Assembly (NCBI RefSeq): GCF_002777965.1
Contig: NZ_NGVR01000032.1
Location: 62,001 to 126,000 of the forward strand
Length of the DNA stretch: 64,000 nt
DNA from: Proteus columbae
GTDB lineage: Bacteria > Pseudomonadota > Gammaproteobacteria > Enterobacterales > Enterobacteriaceae
Direction: 5' to 3'
The position numbers and the translations under genes were made by a program. Within the stretch, counting starts at the first letter, position 1. Each line of letters opens with the position of its first letter. A model generated the notes under the pieces. That model did not search any database and was not told where the DNA came from. It saw only the letters and a list, made by a program, of their open reading frames with translations. Of the stretch, positions 47,266 to 58,424 are shown one piece after another.

Positions 47266-47862
47266 TTACTCTTGTTCAATACACCCTTTTAGGGTTGCCT
47301 GTGTATAATGCTTACGGCAGACTGAAACATATTTTTCATTCCCGCCTATTTCAACTTGAGCACCATCACTCAGTACATTTCCTTTATCATCTAAGCGTAA
47401 TACTTTATTTGCCTTTCTACCGCAGTAACATACTGTTTTAAGTTCTACCAGTTTATCAGCCCATGCTAATAAATAAGCACTACCTGTAAATAACTCACCT
47501 CTAAAATCTGTTCTGAGACCATAAGTGAGAACGGGAATATCATAGGTATCCGTTATTTCGCAAAGTTGTTCGACATGTGCCTTACTTAAAAATTGGCACT
47601 CATCAATCAATACACAGTGAATAGTCTGTTTGTTATGCTCAGCAACAATAACGTCACGAATATTCATATCATCACTAAAAAGTAATGCATCCGCACTTAA
47701 TCCTATTCTTGAGCTAATCTTCCCCTTTGCAAAGCGTGTATCAATAGCCGCAGTAAAAATCAATGTACGCATTCCTCGTTCATTATAGTTATAAGAGGAT
47801 TGCAATAAAGATGTTGATTTTCCAGCATTCATGGCTGAATAATAAAAGTAAAGTTGAGCCAT
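47266..47862 (-). CDS. tdk: Thymidine kinase
   Basis: A 198-residue type II thymidine kinase: P-loop [13 protein letters not shown], Walker B-like [10 protein letters not shown] and the zinc-lasso cysteines in CYCGRKA and VSVCRKHY. Phosphorylates thymidine for salvage. It lies between adhE and hns, as in E. coli. Confidence 0.96.
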   Translation of the reverse strand: MAQLYFYYSAMNAGKSTSLLQSSYNYNERGMRTLIFTAAIDTRFAKGKISSRIGLSADALLFSDDMNIRDVIVAEHNKQTIHCVLIDECQFLSKAHVEQLCEITDTYDIPVLTYGLRTDFRGELFTGSAYLLAWADKLVELKTVCYCGRKANKVLRLDDKGNVLSDGAQVEIGGNEKYVSVCRKHYTQATLKGCIEQE

Positions 47863-48371
47863 CAGCTCACTCCTTAAATAGTGTTTATTTTCACGAGCGA
47901 CAGTCTAACATAAACAATCTACAAGTTATCCATAACAAGTATTTATTACCTTTATTTCTATTCTAGATATACCACCGAAAGATGAAGTTCGTTGTTAATG
48001 CTAATTTTTGCTTAAAAAATAAATAGCTTTAATAAGTACTTAACATATTAAAACACACCTTGATATACCTTTATTAAAGTATGAAAGTTAGTCCGATTCC
48101 ATTTTTAGAAAAAAGTCCGTTATTATAAAAAAATGAACAAAGCTTTCTATTCTTTAGCATTAGCGCTATCATCAGTTAAAAGATGCATTTCCTTACTAAT
48201 ATTTCCTTTATTGACTAAAGATGCCTCAACTTTTATTATTTTTTTCGTTGAGATATTAGTTTAAAAAAAAGAAATTTTACGTAAGGTTTGTATTTAGGTA
48301 TTGCAGAAATTTAAATAGCAATCTATTATTAGTATTACATCAGCCAACAACATTTATTTGAGACCAGGAAA
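47863..48371. other. Divergent tdk-hns intergenic region
   Basis: About 510 AT-rich bases with phased A and T runs, likely curved and autoregulated by H-NS. AGGA lies just before the hns start. No gene seen. Confidence 0.4.
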
Positions 48372-48776
48372 ATGAGCGAATCTTTAAAAATATTAAATAA
48401 CATCCGTACTCTTCGTGCACAAGCAAGAGAAACTTCTTTAGAAACTTTAGAAGAAATGCTGGAGAAACTCGAAGTTGTCGTTAATGAGCGTCGTGAAGAA
48501 TTCTCATTAGAAAAAGCAGCTGAAGAAGAACGTGTTCAGAAATTACAAAAATACCGTGAAATGTTAGAAGAAGCCGGTATTGATCCAACAGACTTACTTG
48601 AAGCAAGTGCTGTTAATAAAACAGGCCGTGCTAAACGTGCTGCTCGCCCTGCTAAATACTCTTACGTTGATGAAAATGGTGAAACTAAAACTTGGACAGG
48701 CCAAGGTCGTACACCAGCTGTAATCAAACGTGCTATTGATGAAGAAGGCAAATCATTAGACGATTTCCTGCTGTAA
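48372..48776 (+). CDS. hns: Nucleoid protein H-NS
   Basis: 134 residues: coiled-coil oligomerisation domain (about 1-65), linker, and the C-terminal DNA-binding domain with the core TWTGQGRTP, where QGR inserts in the minor groove. H-NS silences AT-rich foreign DNA, which would include the fimbrial, pentapeptide and LysR regions of this window. Followed by a terminator, monocistronic. Confidence 0.97.
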   Translation: MSESLKILNNIRTLRAQARETSLETLEEMLEKLEVVVNERREEFSLEKAAEEERVQKLQKYREMLEEAGIDPTDLLEASAVNKTGRAKRAARPAKYSYVDENGETKTWTGQGRTPAVIKRAIDEEGKSLDDFLL

Positions 48777-48797
48777 TTTAAGTCAATACTCTATTTG

Positions 48798-48832
48798 AAA
48801 TACCCTTTTAATTATTTAGAAGGGTATTTTCT
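48798..48832 (+). terminator. Terminator of hns
   Basis: AAATACCCTT pairs with AAGGGTATTT around a 12-base loop, followed by TC and TTG. Confidence 0.85.
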
Positions 48833-48954
48833 TGTTTACTCCATTTAATTAAACAAGCGTTTAATTTTAATATGTGCTGATGTTGTTTGTATTAGATGTG
48901 AGTAAGCAAAAATAAAAAATGTAATAACTGCGTTATTTATTTTTATTTATAATG

Positions 48955-48982
48955 AAAAAGGAGCTTTTATAGCTCCTTTTTT
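48955..48982. terminator. Bidirectional terminator, end of the epimerase gene
   Basis: AAAAAGGAGCT pairs perfectly with AGCTCCTTTTT around TTTAT; T runs on both strands. It lies 25 bases after the epimerase stop. Confidence 0.9.
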
Positions 48983-49007
48983 CTTTGAGTTAATTAAACT
49001 AATATTA

Positions 49008-50015
49008 TTAATTTTTATAATAACTTAAATACCAATCGACAAACTGTTTTACGCCGTATTCTACTTCTGTATTCGGAGAAAAACCGATTGTTTCAGACAA
49101 GTCTTGGCAATCAGCACAAGTAGAAAGAACATCACCATCTTGCATCGGCATTAAATTTAATTTGGCTTTAATATTTAATGATTTTTCTATCGCTTCAATG
49201 AATGCCATCAATTTAGTTGGTTGCCCATTACCCACATTATAGATTTTATAAGGGGCAGAACTTGAAGATGTTTCGCCTTTTTCTACTGTCCAGTTTTCAT
49301 CTGCTTTTGGTACAACATTAATCAATCGGACAACTGATCCCACAATATCATCAACATAAGTGAAATCACGCGTCATATTTCCACCGTTATAAACATCAAT
49401 AGGTTCACCAGCTAGCATTGCCTTGGTGAATTTAAATAATGCCATATCAGGACGTCCCCAAGGACCATATACCGTGAAGAAACGTAATCCCGTTGTCGGT
49501 AATTGATATAAATGTGAATAGCTATGAGACATTAACTCATTGGCTTTCTTTGTTGCTGCATATAATGAAACTGGGTGATCAACGCTATCTTCTGTTGAGA
49601 AAGGCTGTTTCTGATTTAAACCATAAACAGAGCTTGAAGATGAGTAGATAAGATGTCCGACTTTATTATGGCGGCATCCTTCTAATATATTAATATGACC
49701 GACAATATTCGCATCGATATATGCCATTGGGTTTTCAATTGAATAGCGAACACCCGGTTGAGCTGCTAAATGAATAACTCGGTCAAATTGGTGTGATACA
49801 AATAATTGAGCCACTTTTGCTGAGTCAACGATATCAAGTTTCTCAAAATGGAATTTTTCTAGCTGTTGTAATTTAGCTAATCGAGCTTCTTTTAAGCGTA
49901 CATCATAATAATCATTCATGTTATCTATTCCGACAACATGATAACCCATTTCGATTAAACGCTGACTCATGTGATAGCCAATAAAACCCGCAGCACCTGT
50001 TACCAATATTTTCAT
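49008..50015 (-). CDS. UDP-glucuronate 4-epimerase (NAD-dependent SDR)
   Basis: A 335-residue extended SDR enzyme. NAD motif TGAAGFIGYHMSQRL, catalytic SSSSVYG with the Tyr/Lys pair in SLYAATKKANELM, and the RFFTVYGPWGRPDMALFKF segment that marks UDP-glucuronate epimerases (CapI/GlaKP-type). It would make UDP-galacturonate, a component of Proteus lipopolysaccharide. Start ATG at 50015 (GAG eight bases upstream); the frame opens earlier at 50036. Placed between hns and galU, where E. coli has nothing, and galU makes the UDP-glucose from which the substrate derives. Confidence 0.88.
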   Translation of the reverse strand: MKILVTGAAGFIGYHMSQRLIEMGYHVVGIDNMNDYYDVRLKEARLAKLQQLEKFHFEKLDIVDSAKVAQLFVSHQFDRVIHLAAQPGVRYSIENPMAYIDANIVGHINILEGCRHNKVGHLIYSSSSSVYGLNQKQPFSTEDSVDHPVSLYAATKKANELMSHSYSHLYQLPTTGLRFFTVYGPWGRPDMALFKFTKAMLAGEPIDVYNGGNMTRDFTYVDDIVGSVVRLINVVPKADENWTVEKGETSSSSAPYKIYNVGNGQPTKLMAFIEAIEKSLNIKAKLNLMPMQDGDVLSTCADCQDLSETIGFSPNTEVEYGVKQFVDWYLSYYKN

Positions 50016-50133
50016 ATTATTACTCAAATAACCCAATAATTTATTTTTATGTCAACGCTATCATGCTTAATATCACCTCGATTAAACATCATAACGCTCA
50101 ACATCATCTCATTCATACATTACAGAAATCAAC

Positions 50134-50162
50134 ATGGCTCAATACTAAATGCATTGAGCCAT
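50134..50162. terminator. Hairpin between galU and the epimerase gene
   Basis: ATGGCTCAAT pairs perfectly with ATTGAGCCAT around a 9-base loop. No strong T run follows on the minus strand, so it may be a weak terminator or a processing site. Confidence 0.4.
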
Positions 50163-50288
50163 ACCTTAATCTCTTACAATCGCTTTATCTAGCTTTTCCC
50201 ATAAAATAATCAGCTTATTATGCATCATGCATTTGCGGGAATTATACAACGAGATTAACCATATAAATGATTATTAATAGGCTTTATT

Positions 50289-51197
50289 TCACTGTATTTT
50301 TAATGATTTTAGCCATTGTGCAAAGTCTTCACCAAACTCTTCGTGCTGTATTCCGTACTCTACGAAGGCTTTCATATAACCTAATTTATTACCACAATCG
50401 TGGCTCTTCCCTTGTAGGTGATAAGCTTCAACAGCTTCTTTTTCAATCAGCATTGCAATTGCATCAGTTAACTGAATTTCATCCCCAGCACCAGGCGCTG
50501 TTTTCGCTAATAGTGGCCAAATACTTTCAGATAACACATAACGCCCTACAATAGATAAATTCGAAGGTGCTTCTTCTTTCTTAGGTTTTTCAACAACACG
50601 AGTAATTGGTTTACTATCACCTGGGCATAAGTTTTCGCCCATGCAATCGACAATACCATAATTAGAGACTTCATCTTCAGGAACAGGTTCAACAAGGATT
50701 TGACTTGCACCTGAACGTTCAAAGTGAGAAAGCATCTCTTTTAAGTTAACTTTCGTTAAATCAGCACTGTATCTATCTAAAATAACATCAGGCAGGATAA
50801 CAGCGAAAGGTTCATCACCAATTAATGGTTTAGCACATAAAATGGCATGACCTAATCCTTTTGCTATTCCCTGACGAGTTTGCATAATGGTGACATGACT
50901 TGGACAAATACCTTGTACTTCTTCTAATAACTGGCGTTTAACTCGTTTTTCTAAAATCGCTTCTAATTCAAAACTCGTATCAAAATGGTTTTCAATTGAA
51001 TTTTTAGATGAATGTGTAACAAGTACAATTTCATTAATACCTGCTGCAATACATTCATTCACTACATATTGAATAAGAGGCTTATCAACCACTGGCAACA
51101 TCTCTTTTGGAATTGCCTTGGTTGCAGGTAGCATTCTTGTTCCTAATCCAGCAACAGGGATCACCGCTTTTCTAACTTTACGCACTGCTGATGACAT
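50289..51197 (-). CDS. galU: UTP-glucose-1-phosphate uridylyltransferase
   Basis: A 302-residue nucleotidyltransferase. The signature is [20 protein letters not shown] near residue 16, followed by [10 protein letters not shown], and [10 protein letters not shown] near 205. Makes UDP-glucose for LPS, capsule and trehalose. GGAG is seven bases before the ATG. Position next to hns and rssB as in E. coli. Confidence 0.96.
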   Translation of the reverse strand: MSSAVRKVRKAVIPVAGLGTRMLPATKAIPKEMLPVVDKPLIQYVVNECIAAGINEIVLVTHSSKNSIENHFDTSFELEAILEKRVKRQLLEEVQGICPSHVTIMQTRQGIAKGLGHAILCAKPLIGDEPFAVILPDVILDRYSADLTKVNLKEMLSHFERSGASQILVEPVPEDEVSNYGIVDCMGENLCPGDSKPITRVVEKPKKEEAPSNLSIVGRYVLSESIWPLLAKTAPGAGDEIQLTDAIAMLIEKEAVEAYHLQGKSHDCGNKLGYMKAFVEYGIQHEEFGEDFAQWLKSLKIQ

Positions 51198-51376
51198 TAT
51201 ACTTCTCCTGCAATTCGTACCGTTCTACTTTCAGATATGAATGGGTACAATTAAAAATAATCGCCAGAGTATACCAGCTAATATCTAAGGATAAACAGAG
51301 TCCTATCCGTTAATTGAGATAGTTCTTCATTTATGTTTAATATATGCACGATATTCTATTGTTATTTAATCTAAAT

Positions 51377-52396
51377 TTAACTTTTATAGATAGGGGAAAA
51401 CATTAATTTAATCTGATTTGTGTTATCCCAAATTTTACATTGCCAATTTGTTCCCTCACATTTTACTTGATTAATATATAAAAGTTGCAATGTACCTAAG
51501 GGGATACCGCTATTTAATTCAAATTTTTTACTTTCTGTTTTTATTTCAGCTTTTAAACCTGCTGAGGCTAATAGTATATTTTTTTTCTGAGTATGATAAT
51601 AACCGAGTGTAATAGGGAATTGTCCTTTCACACCAATCTCATTAAGCATTTTATTTAGCTTATTCAACATATTATACATACTTGGTAAAGATCGTACTTT
51701 TTCTGATGACTTTAATACATCATTAAAAACAACTCGTAAGAGTAAAGCGACCAAAAGTCCATTTTCATCATCTCTCGATATATCGACACAATAAAAAATA
51801 ATTTGATCTTCTGATAAAGCCGCAATATCAAATAACAAACCCATTTTAGCGATATCATTTAATTGACGATAATTAACACAATATCCTGCAACAACCTGCT
51901 TAACCTGAGGTTGCATCTGTTTTATGAACGATTGAATATAATGGGTATCTTTTCGTAAGCTATTCCAAAGTGGTTCTAAATGTATACCTTCTATTAATAC
52001 TGATTCAAAAAAGCCAGGGCATAATACTTCAATCACTTTTTGTTTTAATTTATCAAGATGTGTTATTGGCTTAAGAAAAATCTCTTGTGCCCCTAAACGC
52101 AACATATCATCTATTTCAGCCATATTATCTGTACATGAAATAGCAATAACGGGAATAGCCAGTTTACGTTGTTCAAGATGACACAAAAAAGTGGGGCCAT
52201 TCATTACTGGCATACGGATATCACATAAAATAAGATCAGGAAGCAATCCCCCTTCTAATAAAGATAATGCTTGGCTACCGTTATCTGTTGTATAAACGCA
52301 AGCCTTCTCATGTGAGAAATATTCCGTCAACATTGTGCGAAAAACGACCTCATCATCAATTATCAAGATTTTTTTACCCACTAATGCTTTGTTCAT
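51377..52396 (-). CDS. rssB: Response regulator RssB, adaptor for RpoS degradation
   Basis: A 339-residue protein: receiver domain 1-125 with phosphorylation site D59 in LILCDIRMP and the conserved Lys in IFLKPIT, and a C-terminal PP2C-like domain that lacks catalytic metal residues. RssB delivers sigma-S to ClpXP. It is diverged from E. coli RssB in the C-terminal half, but the place beside galU supports the name. The E. coli neighbour rssA is absent. Confidence 0.88.
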   Translation of the reverse strand: MNKALVGKKILIIDDEVVFRTMLTEYFSHEKACVYTTDNGSQALSLLEGGLLPDLILCDIRMPVMNGPTFLCHLEQRKLAIPVIAISCTDNMAEIDDMLRLGAQEIFLKPITHLDKLKQKVIEVLCPGFFESVLIEGIHLEPLWNSLRKDTHYIQSFIKQMQPQVKQVVAGYCVNYRQLNDIAKMGLLFDIAALSEDQIIFYCVDISRDDENGLLVALLLRVVFNDVLKSSEKVRSLPSMYNMLNKLNKMLNEIGVKGQFPITLGYYHTQKKNILLASAGLKAEIKTESKKFELNSGIPLGTLQLLYINQVKCEGTNWQCKIWDNTNQIKLMFSPIYKS

Positions 52397-52545
52397 TGGT
52401 GACTCCGGTAACTATCGTTTCACATGCTGATTAATTAGCGCTACATTATTAGTTTAGTTCAACATTGACGTTAATTATTCCCAATCGTTACTTTTTTCAA
52501 TCTATGGGAAATCGTCATACTGATAACATGAGTTAGGACATTATT

Positions 52546-53019
52546 TTGTCGAGTTTATGCCCCTGCAATAGCCAATTATTCTACTCTGATTGCTGTGAGC
52601 CTTACCATTTAGGTCAAAAAAACGCCCCAACAGCAGAAGCATTGATGCGTTCGCGTTATAGCGCGTTTGTTAAACATAATGCTGATTACTTAATAAAGTC
52701 GTGGCATCCCTCTTGTCGTGTTGCCTCCTTGCATGATGAATTAGTTTCAGGCTTTCCAAATACACAATGGCTTGGACTCAATGTTATCTCATCGCAAGCA
52801 AGCACAAATAAAAATGAGGCATATGTTGAATTCTCGGCTTGCTTTATTGAAAGAAATGCCGATGATAAACAGTACTTACATGAACGCTCTCGTTTTCTAA
52901 AAATAGATGACTGTTGGTTTTATATTGACGGTGTGAAACCGAAAGTGGGACGAAACGATCCCTGCCCCTGTGGTTCCGGACGTAAATACAAAAAATGTTG
53001 TGAAAATAACATCAAATAA
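52546..53019 (+). CDS. ychJ: YchJ family protein with SEC-C motifs (UPF0225)
   Basis: 157 residues. Two cysteine motifs bracket the protein: [14 protein letters not shown] at the start and [18 protein letters not shown] at the end, the latter a SEC-C zinc motif. The middle ([25 protein letters not shown]) matches E. coli YchJ. Function unknown. The start is TTG, forced by alignment with MSQLCPCGS of E. coli. AGGAC is eight bases upstream. Confidence 0.9.
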   Translation: MSSLCPCNSQLFYSDCCEPYHLGQKNAPTAEALMRSRYSAFVKHNADYLIKSWHPSCRVASLHDELVSGFPNTQWLGLNVISSQASTNKNEAYVEFSACFIERNADDKQYLHERSRFLKIDDCWFYIDGVKPKVGRNDPCPCGSGRKYKKCCENNIK

Positions 53020-53057
53020 CTGCAAACACAGAAGTAAAAGAAAGGATTTATCCATAC

Positions 53058-53906
53058 ATGCAACACCAAAATACTCAAAAAAAAATACTGCGTACTATTT
53101 GCCCTGATGCAAAAGGACTTATCGCTAAAATCACAAATATTTGCTACAAACATCAATTAAATATTGTTCAAAATAGTGAGTTTGTTGATCATCGTACAGG
53201 TCGCTTTTTTATGCGCACCGAGCTTGAAGGTATCTTTAATGATGAAACCTTTCTTGCAGATTTAGATGACGCCTTACCACAAGGCTCAAAACGTGAATTA
53301 AATACCGCAGGCCGTCGTCGCATTGTCATTATGGTGACAAAAGAAGCACACTGCTTGGGTGACTTATTAATGAAAAGTGCATTTGGTGATTTGGATGTTG
53401 AAATTGCCGCCGTCATTGGTAATCACGATACGCTAAAACATTTAGTAGAACAATTTGGTATTCCTTTCCATCTTGTTAGCCATGAAGGCTTAACCCGTGA
53501 TCAACATGATGAAAAGTTAATTGCACAAATTAATCAATACAAACCTGATTATGTTGTACTTGCAAAATACATGCGTGTATTAACACCTGCATTTGTACAA
53601 AACTTCCCAAATCAAATTATCAATATTCACCACTCCTTCTTACCTGCCTTTATTGGTGCACGCCCTTATCATCAGGCTTATGAGCGCGGTGTTAAAATCA
53701 TTGGTGCAACAGCACACTACGTAAATGATAATTTAGATGAAGGCCCAATCATCACTCAAAATGTGATTAATGTTGACCATACGTTTTCTGCTGAAGATAT
53801 GATGAGAGCGGGTCGAGATGTTGAAAAGAATGTTCTTAGCCATGCTTTATATTGGGTACTTTCACAACGTGTTTTCGTTTACGGTAACAGAACAATCATT
53901 TTATAA
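53058..53906 (+). CDS. purU: Formyltetrahydrofolate deformylase
   Basis: A 282-residue protein: ACT domain at 10-85, then a formyltransferase-fold catalytic domain with the motif NIHHSFLPAFIGARPYHQAY (His catalytic) and GATAHYVNDNLDEGPII. It releases formate from 10-formyl-THF for PurT. It follows ychJ by 38 bases and is probably co-transcribed. Confidence 0.96.
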   Translation: MQHQNTQKKILRTICPDAKGLIAKITNICYKHQLNIVQNSEFVDHRTGRFFMRTELEGIFNDETFLADLDDALPQGSKRELNTAGRRRIVIMVTKEAHCLGDLLMKSAFGDLDVEIAAVIGNHDTLKHLVEQFGIPFHLVSHEGLTRDQHDEKLIAQINQYKPDYVVLAKYMRVLTPAFVQNFPNQIINIHHSFLPAFIGARPYHQAYERGVKIIGATAHYVNDNLDEGPIITQNVINVDHTFSAEDMMRAGRDVEKNVLSHALYWVLSQRVFVYGNRTIIL

Positions 53907-53950
53907 GTTTTCTGTCACTAATAACGCAAACTCTGTGACTATCTAAATGT

Positions 53951-53985
53951 AAACCGCGATATAAAACATATCGCGGTTTATTTTT
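53951..53985 (+). terminator. Terminator of ychJ-purU
   Basis: AAACCGCGATAT pairs perfectly with ATATCGCGGTTT around a 5-base loop, followed by ATTTTTAT. Confidence 0.92.
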
Positions 53986-54094
53986 ATCTCTTATTAATAG
54001 AGATGATATTACTTAAAATCAATACGATAGCGCATAAACCTTGAACGATGCGCACAATTTTACAGCAATCAGTCTGTTTTTAGTAAAATAGCGC

Positions 54095-54130
54095 TTTACA
54101 GATCTCAGGTATTTGGTATTATTGCGCCCG
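54095..54130 (+). promoter_or_regulatory. Promoter of tRNA-Tyr, stringent type
   Basis: TTTACA at 54095-54100, a 16-base spacer, TATTAT at 54117-54122, then a GC-rich discriminator TGCGCCCG. A GC-rich discriminator is the mark of ppGpp-controlled stable RNA promoters. Confidence 0.75.
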
Positions 54131-54160
54131 CTGTCACGGACAGCAAAACAATTTAATGTT

Positions 54161-54245
<85 letters not shown>

Positions 54246-54277
54246 TTTCCTCCTAGTTTTACTTCATAAAATTCTTT

Positions 54278-55141
54278 TTATTCCATATTATCAATTAAAT
54301 CCAAAAATCGATTCAACACACTTGAATGGTACTTAGATTTGTAGATATAACAGCTATACCGTATTTCAGGTTGAGTTAATGGTATAAAGCATAAGTCTGC
54401 TTCATACTCACTTTTCAATGGGTTTTCATCTGTTAATAAAAGAGAATGATGCGTTTGAATAAAACGCAAACAGCAATTAAGATCATCCATTATTCTAACA
54501 CTCACAGACTTTCCTCTATCCCCGATTTCACTCTCTAATTTTTTTATCTTAGCTGTTTTGTATAATGCCGGATCACATAACCAAATATTTTCACTTAAAA
54601 GCCTATCGATATTATTATTCACACTATTCACAAGTGTTTTTTGACAACAAATACCCAAGTGTTTATTTTCTATTTTATGAAGAAGACTAAATTTTTCACT
54701 AATAATTCTCTCAGAACTTAATATTAATGTATTACCATCATAGTCGGGTATTTCTTCAAAATTTTCTCTTGAAAATCGCATTATATTTATATGGGAATAA
54801 TTTTTATTTGCTGCTTGATAAAACTGAGTTAAATACTGACTTTTTCCCCAATCATAATAAACATGAATGCTATTATTTATAATCCCAGAGATATGTTTTT
54901 TAGTTATCTCTTTTTCCTGAAGATAGAGCGATTTCAAATCATTATAAAGCTCAAGACCTTCTTGGGTTAAACTCATACCAAACTTCTCTCGCTTAAATAA
55001 ACGCTTTCCTAACACGGCTTCAAAGTCTTTGATAGATTTAGCGACGGGAGGCGTCGTGCGATTCATTACCCGCGCTGCTTTACTTAACGAGCCATTTTCG
55101 ACTACGGCCATAAAGGCTTCTAACTTACGAGAAAAAAACAT
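54278..55141 (-). CDS. LysR-family transcriptional regulator
   Basis: A 287-residue LTTR. Residues 1-60 form the helix-turn-helix (KLEAFMAVVENGSLSKAARVMNRTTPPVAKSIKDFE region), followed by a substrate-binding domain that is unusually diverged and lysine-rich. AT-rich codon use and its place directly after tRNA-Tyr, facing it, suggest acquisition. The neighbour it may regulate divergently is xthA, 450 bases away, which is not a usual LysR target. Ligand unknown. Confidence 0.85.
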   Translation of the reverse strand: MFFSRKLEAFMAVVENGSLSKAARVMNRTTPPVAKSIKDFEAVLGKRLFKREKFGMSLTQEGLELYNDLKSLYLQEKEITKKHISGIINNSIHVYYDWGKSQYLTQFYQAANKNYSHINIMRFSRENFEEIPDYDGNTLILSSERIISEKFSLLHKIENKHLGICCQKTLVNSVNNNIDRLLSENIWLCDPALYKTAKIKKLESEIGDRGKSVSVRIMDDLNCCLRFIQTHHSLLLTDENPLKSEYEADLCFIPLTQPEIRYSCYIYKSKYHSSVLNRFLDLIDNME

Positions 55142-55588
55142 AATTCACCATTCCTTTGCTGTGTAGAATAAAATAATTTCACTGATTCATTTAATGTAAA
55201 TAAAATAGTGATTAATTAATTTAAAAATTAATTTTATATAAAAGTAGTTTTATATAAATATTCTTTTACCTCCTTTTAATGAATACAATTTATAACTACA
55301 ATATTATTTTTATTATGTCATCATCCTTCACATATAAAGAATAATAATACTTATATTCTTCTATCAAAGATTAGTTTATGTTTCTAGTTTGTTTAATTAA
55401 TATTTTTTGTTATGCAATTAATTATTTTTATTAAATTAGCGTACTCTATTTAATGACCTTTATTTTTATCTAATTTTATCTTTTTCTTGATAAGCTGTGC
55501 CATCATCTCTGTGATTTGCTTACATTCATTTTATGATCCTGCTAGTATAAGGCATCCTATTATTCAATATATAAATGGTTACAGTCAC
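55142..55588. other. AT-rich intergenic region before xthA
   Basis: About 450 bases with no gene. Repeated TTAATTAATTT and TTTATATAAA-type runs, likely H-NS-bound. An upstream extension of the xthA frame to 55487 is not supported by a ribosome site. Confidence 0.4.
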
Positions 55589-56395
55589 ATGAAATTTGTC
55601 TCTTTCAACATTAATGGTTTACGCGCTCGTCCTCACCAACTTGAAGCTATCATAGAAAAACATCAGCCAGATGTTATTGGACTTCAAGAAACGAAAGTTC
55701 ATGATGATATGTTTCCATTAGATACCGTAGGTGCCTTGGGTTATCATGTTTTCTATCATGGTCAAAAAGGACATTATGGGGTTGCCTTACTCACAAAAGA
55801 AAAACCTGTTGCAGTACGTAAAGGCTTTCCTGGCGATGACGATGATGCTCAACGTCGCATGATTATGGCAGATATCGAAACACCAGCGGGTTTATTAACA
55901 GTTATGAACGGTTATTTTCCTCAAGGTGAAAGCCGTGATCATGAAACTAAATTTCCAGCAAAAGAAAAATTCTATGCTGACCTGCAAAATTACCTAACCA
56001 CCAGCTTAAAACCAACTTCTCCTGTACTTATTATGGGTGATTTAAATATCAGCCCAACAGATAAAGATATTGGTATTGGCGAAAATAATATGAAACGCTG
56101 GTTAAAAACAGGTAAATGTTCTTTCTTACCAGAAGAACGTGAATGGCTGGCAACCTTAATGGGTTGGGGATTAACCGATACATTCCGCCAACAACATCCT
56201 GAAGCTGATGATAAATTCTCATGGTTTGACTATCGCTCTAAAGGATTCGATGATAACCGAGGCTTACGTATTGACTTACTTCTAGCAAGTCGCTGCTTAG
56301 CGGAGAATTGTATTTCAACAGGAATTGATTACGAGATCCGTGGAATGGAAAAACCATCTGATCACGCACCAGTTTGGGCTGAATTTAAAATCTAA
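55589..56395 (+). CDS. xthA: Exonuclease III
   Basis: 268 residues, aligning fully with E. coli Exo[23 protein letters not shown], the metal Glu in [20 protein letters not shown], and the terminal [11 protein letters not shown] with the catalytic His. Acts on abasic sites and 3' blocks in base excision repair. The start at 55589 gives the family N-terminus. Convergent with topB across a terminator. Confidence 0.97.
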   Translation: MKFVSFNINGLRARPHQLEAIIEKHQPDVIGLQETKVHDDMFPLDTVGALGYHVFYHGQKGHYGVALLTKEKPVAVRKGFPGDDDDAQRRMIMADIETPAGLLTVMNGYFPQGESRDHETKFPAKEKFYADLQNYLTTSLKPTSPVLIMGDLNISPTDKDIGIGENNMKRWLKTGKCSFLPEEREWLATLMGWGLTDTFRQQHPEADDKFSWFDYRSKGFDDNRGLRIDLLLASRCLAENCISTGIDYEIRGMEKPSDHAPVWAEFKI

Positions 56396-56417
56396 TCAGA
56401 TAAAAGCTTAATTCAGT

Positions 56418-56450
56418 AAAAGCACTTCCCTAATAGAGGAAGTGCTTTTT
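56418..56450. terminator. Bidirectional terminator between xthA and topB
   Basis: AAAAGCACTTCC pairs perfectly with GGAAGTGCTTTT around an 8-base loop. Confidence 0.92.
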
Positions 56451-56458
56451 ATTTGTGC

Positions 56459-58420
56459 TTAATTATCAGTAGTTGCTTCTTTACTCTGCGCTTTATTTTT
56501 TGTGCTGTTTGATTTGTTACTTCCTTTAGTTGCTGTCTTGCGCTTTTTATTATGCGCCGGTGCAGGAAGATTTCTGAACGCTTGAATATTCGGGCGACGT
56601 TTCGCTTGAGTAATCAACTCTATCAAGGTGTTATTTAACGGCATCATAAAATCTTGATATTTAAATTGCTTCTCACTAATTTGCGTAAGTATCGATTCCC
56701 AGTGTGCTGTCATATCCGGTAAAGTTGCCATATCTGGCAATACATGAATTAATGCTCTACCCGCTGGGGTTGAATTAATGGCTCGCCCTTTCTTTTGCAA
56801 AAAGCCACGTTTAAATAACAGCTCAATAATTCCCGCTCTTGTTGCTTCAGTACCTAATCCATCCGTCGCTCTGAGGATTTTCTTAAGTTCTTTATCTTGA
56901 ACAAAGCGCGCAATTCCGGTCATAGCAGAAAGCAATGTTGCATCAGTAAAAGGTCTTGGAGGTTGCGTTTGCTTTTCAACAATCTCTCCCTTTTCACACA
57001 GTAATTCATCACCTTTAGCCACTACTGGTAATGCGGAACCATCATTTTCAGCATCTTGCTCTTTCGCACCTAATAATATTCGCCATCCAGCTTGCGCTAA
57101 AAAACGTGCTTTAGCGATAAATTTGCCATTTTCAATATCAAGTTCAATAACGCATTTACGATAAACAGCATCAGGCATAAATTGCATTAGATATTGGCGA
57201 GCCACCAGATAATAAATATTTTTCTCATTTTCACTTAATGAGATATTACCCGTTTTTGCCGTTGGAATAATCGCATGGTGAGCATCAACTTTTTTGTCAT
57301 CCCAGCAACGATTCTTTTTATCAATATCTAGGGTATCTTGCGGTAATAAACTTGCATCATGTGTGCTAATCGCATTAATAACAGCATGACGGCCAGCAAA
57401 ATGTTCATCGGGTAGATAACGACTGTCAGAACGCGGATAAGTGATTAGTTTATGCGTTTCATATAGGCGTTGGCATGTATCTAAGACTTGTTGTGCACTT
57501 AACCCAAAGCGTTTTGCGGCTTCAATTTGTAATGCGGAAAGCGAAAAAGGAAGTGGTGCTATTTCAGATTCTTGCTTATCTTGATAATCCGTTACATTCG
57601 CAGGCTTGCCTTGAATTCTCTCAACAACATGTTCTGCAAGTTTACGATTTAATAATCGCCCTTCTTCATCTTGCCAAGGTTCACAATGTTCACTTGGTTG
57701 CCAAATCGCAGTAAAGCGTTCATCGGCAGGTGTTACAACATGAGCTTTAACTTCAAAGAAATCTTTAGGAACGAAGTTTTCAATTTCTTCATCACGGCGA
57801 ACCACTAAGCCTAATACAGGTGTTTGTACTCGCCCTACTGATAACACACCTTGGTAACCATTGCGTTGACCTAAAAGCGTATAGGCTCGAGTCATGTTAA
57901 TACCATAAAGCCAGTCTGCTCTTGCTCGCGCTAAAGCAGATACGCACAATGGTACAAATTCATGGTTATAACGTAGCTTATCAATAGCACGCGTCACTGC
58001 TGCTGGGTTTAAGTCATTAATTAAGCAACGACGCGCCTGTTTTCTTTGCTCTTCACTGATATTTAAATAGTTAAGTACTTCATCTACTAAGAGCTGACCT
58101 TCACGATCGGGGTCACCCGCGTGGATCACTTCTTTTGCCTGCTTAAGTAGTGTTTTGATGGTTTCCAGCTGTTTTTTAACATCAGCTCGGGGCTTGAGTT
58201 GCCATTTTTCAGGAATAATGGGCAAATCATCTAACGACCAGCGGGCGTACCGCGGGTCGTATGCATCCGGCTCAGCTTGTTCAAGTAAGTGACCAACACA
58301 CCACGTCACATACTGGTTATCACCACAAAGAATAAAGCCATCGCCCCGTTTATGAGGCTTTGGCAATACATCAGCAATAGCGCGAGCAAGGCTGGGTTTT
58401 TCTGCAATAAATAATCTCAT
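56459..58420 (-). CDS. topB: DNA topoisomerase III
   Basis: A 653-residue type IA topoisomerase. TOPRIM domain at the N-terminus ([28 protein letters not shown]), active-site Tyr in [14 protein letters not shown] near 330, and a lysine-rich tail of about 40 residues. Decatenates replication intermediates with RecQ. Its start lies four bases after the selD stop, so the genes are coupled. Confidence 0.96.
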   Translation of the reverse strand: MRLFIAEKPSLARAIADVLPKPHKRGDGFILCGDNQYVTWCVGHLLEQAEPDAYDPRYARWSLDDLPIIPEKWQLKPRADVKKQLETIKTLLKQAKEVIHAGDPDREGQLLVDEVLNYLNISEEQRKQARRCLINDLNPAAVTRAIDKLRYNHEFVPLCVSALARARADWLYGINMTRAYTLLGQRNGYQGVLSVGRVQTPVLGLVVRRDEEIENFVPKDFFEVKAHVVTPADERFTAIWQPSEHCEPWQDEEGRLLNRKLAEHVVERIQGKPANVTDYQDKQESEIAPLPFSLSALQIEAAKRFGLSAQQVLDTCQRLYETHKLITYPRSDSRYLPDEHFAGRHAVINAISTHDASLLPQDTLDIDKKNRCWDDKKVDAHHAIIPTAKTGNISLSENEKNIYYLVARQYLMQFMPDAVYRKCVIELDIENGKFIAKARFLAQAGWRILLGAKEQDAENDGSALPVVAKGDELLCEKGEIVEKQTQPPRPFTDATLLSAMTGIARFVQDKELKKILRATDGLGTEATRAGIIELLFKRGFLQKKGRAINSTPAGRALIHVLPDMATLPDMTAHWESILTQISEKQFKYQDFMMPLNNTLIELITQAKRRPNIQAFRNLPAPAHNKKRKTATKGSNKSNSTKNKAQSKEATTDN

Positions 58421-58424
58421 TACG

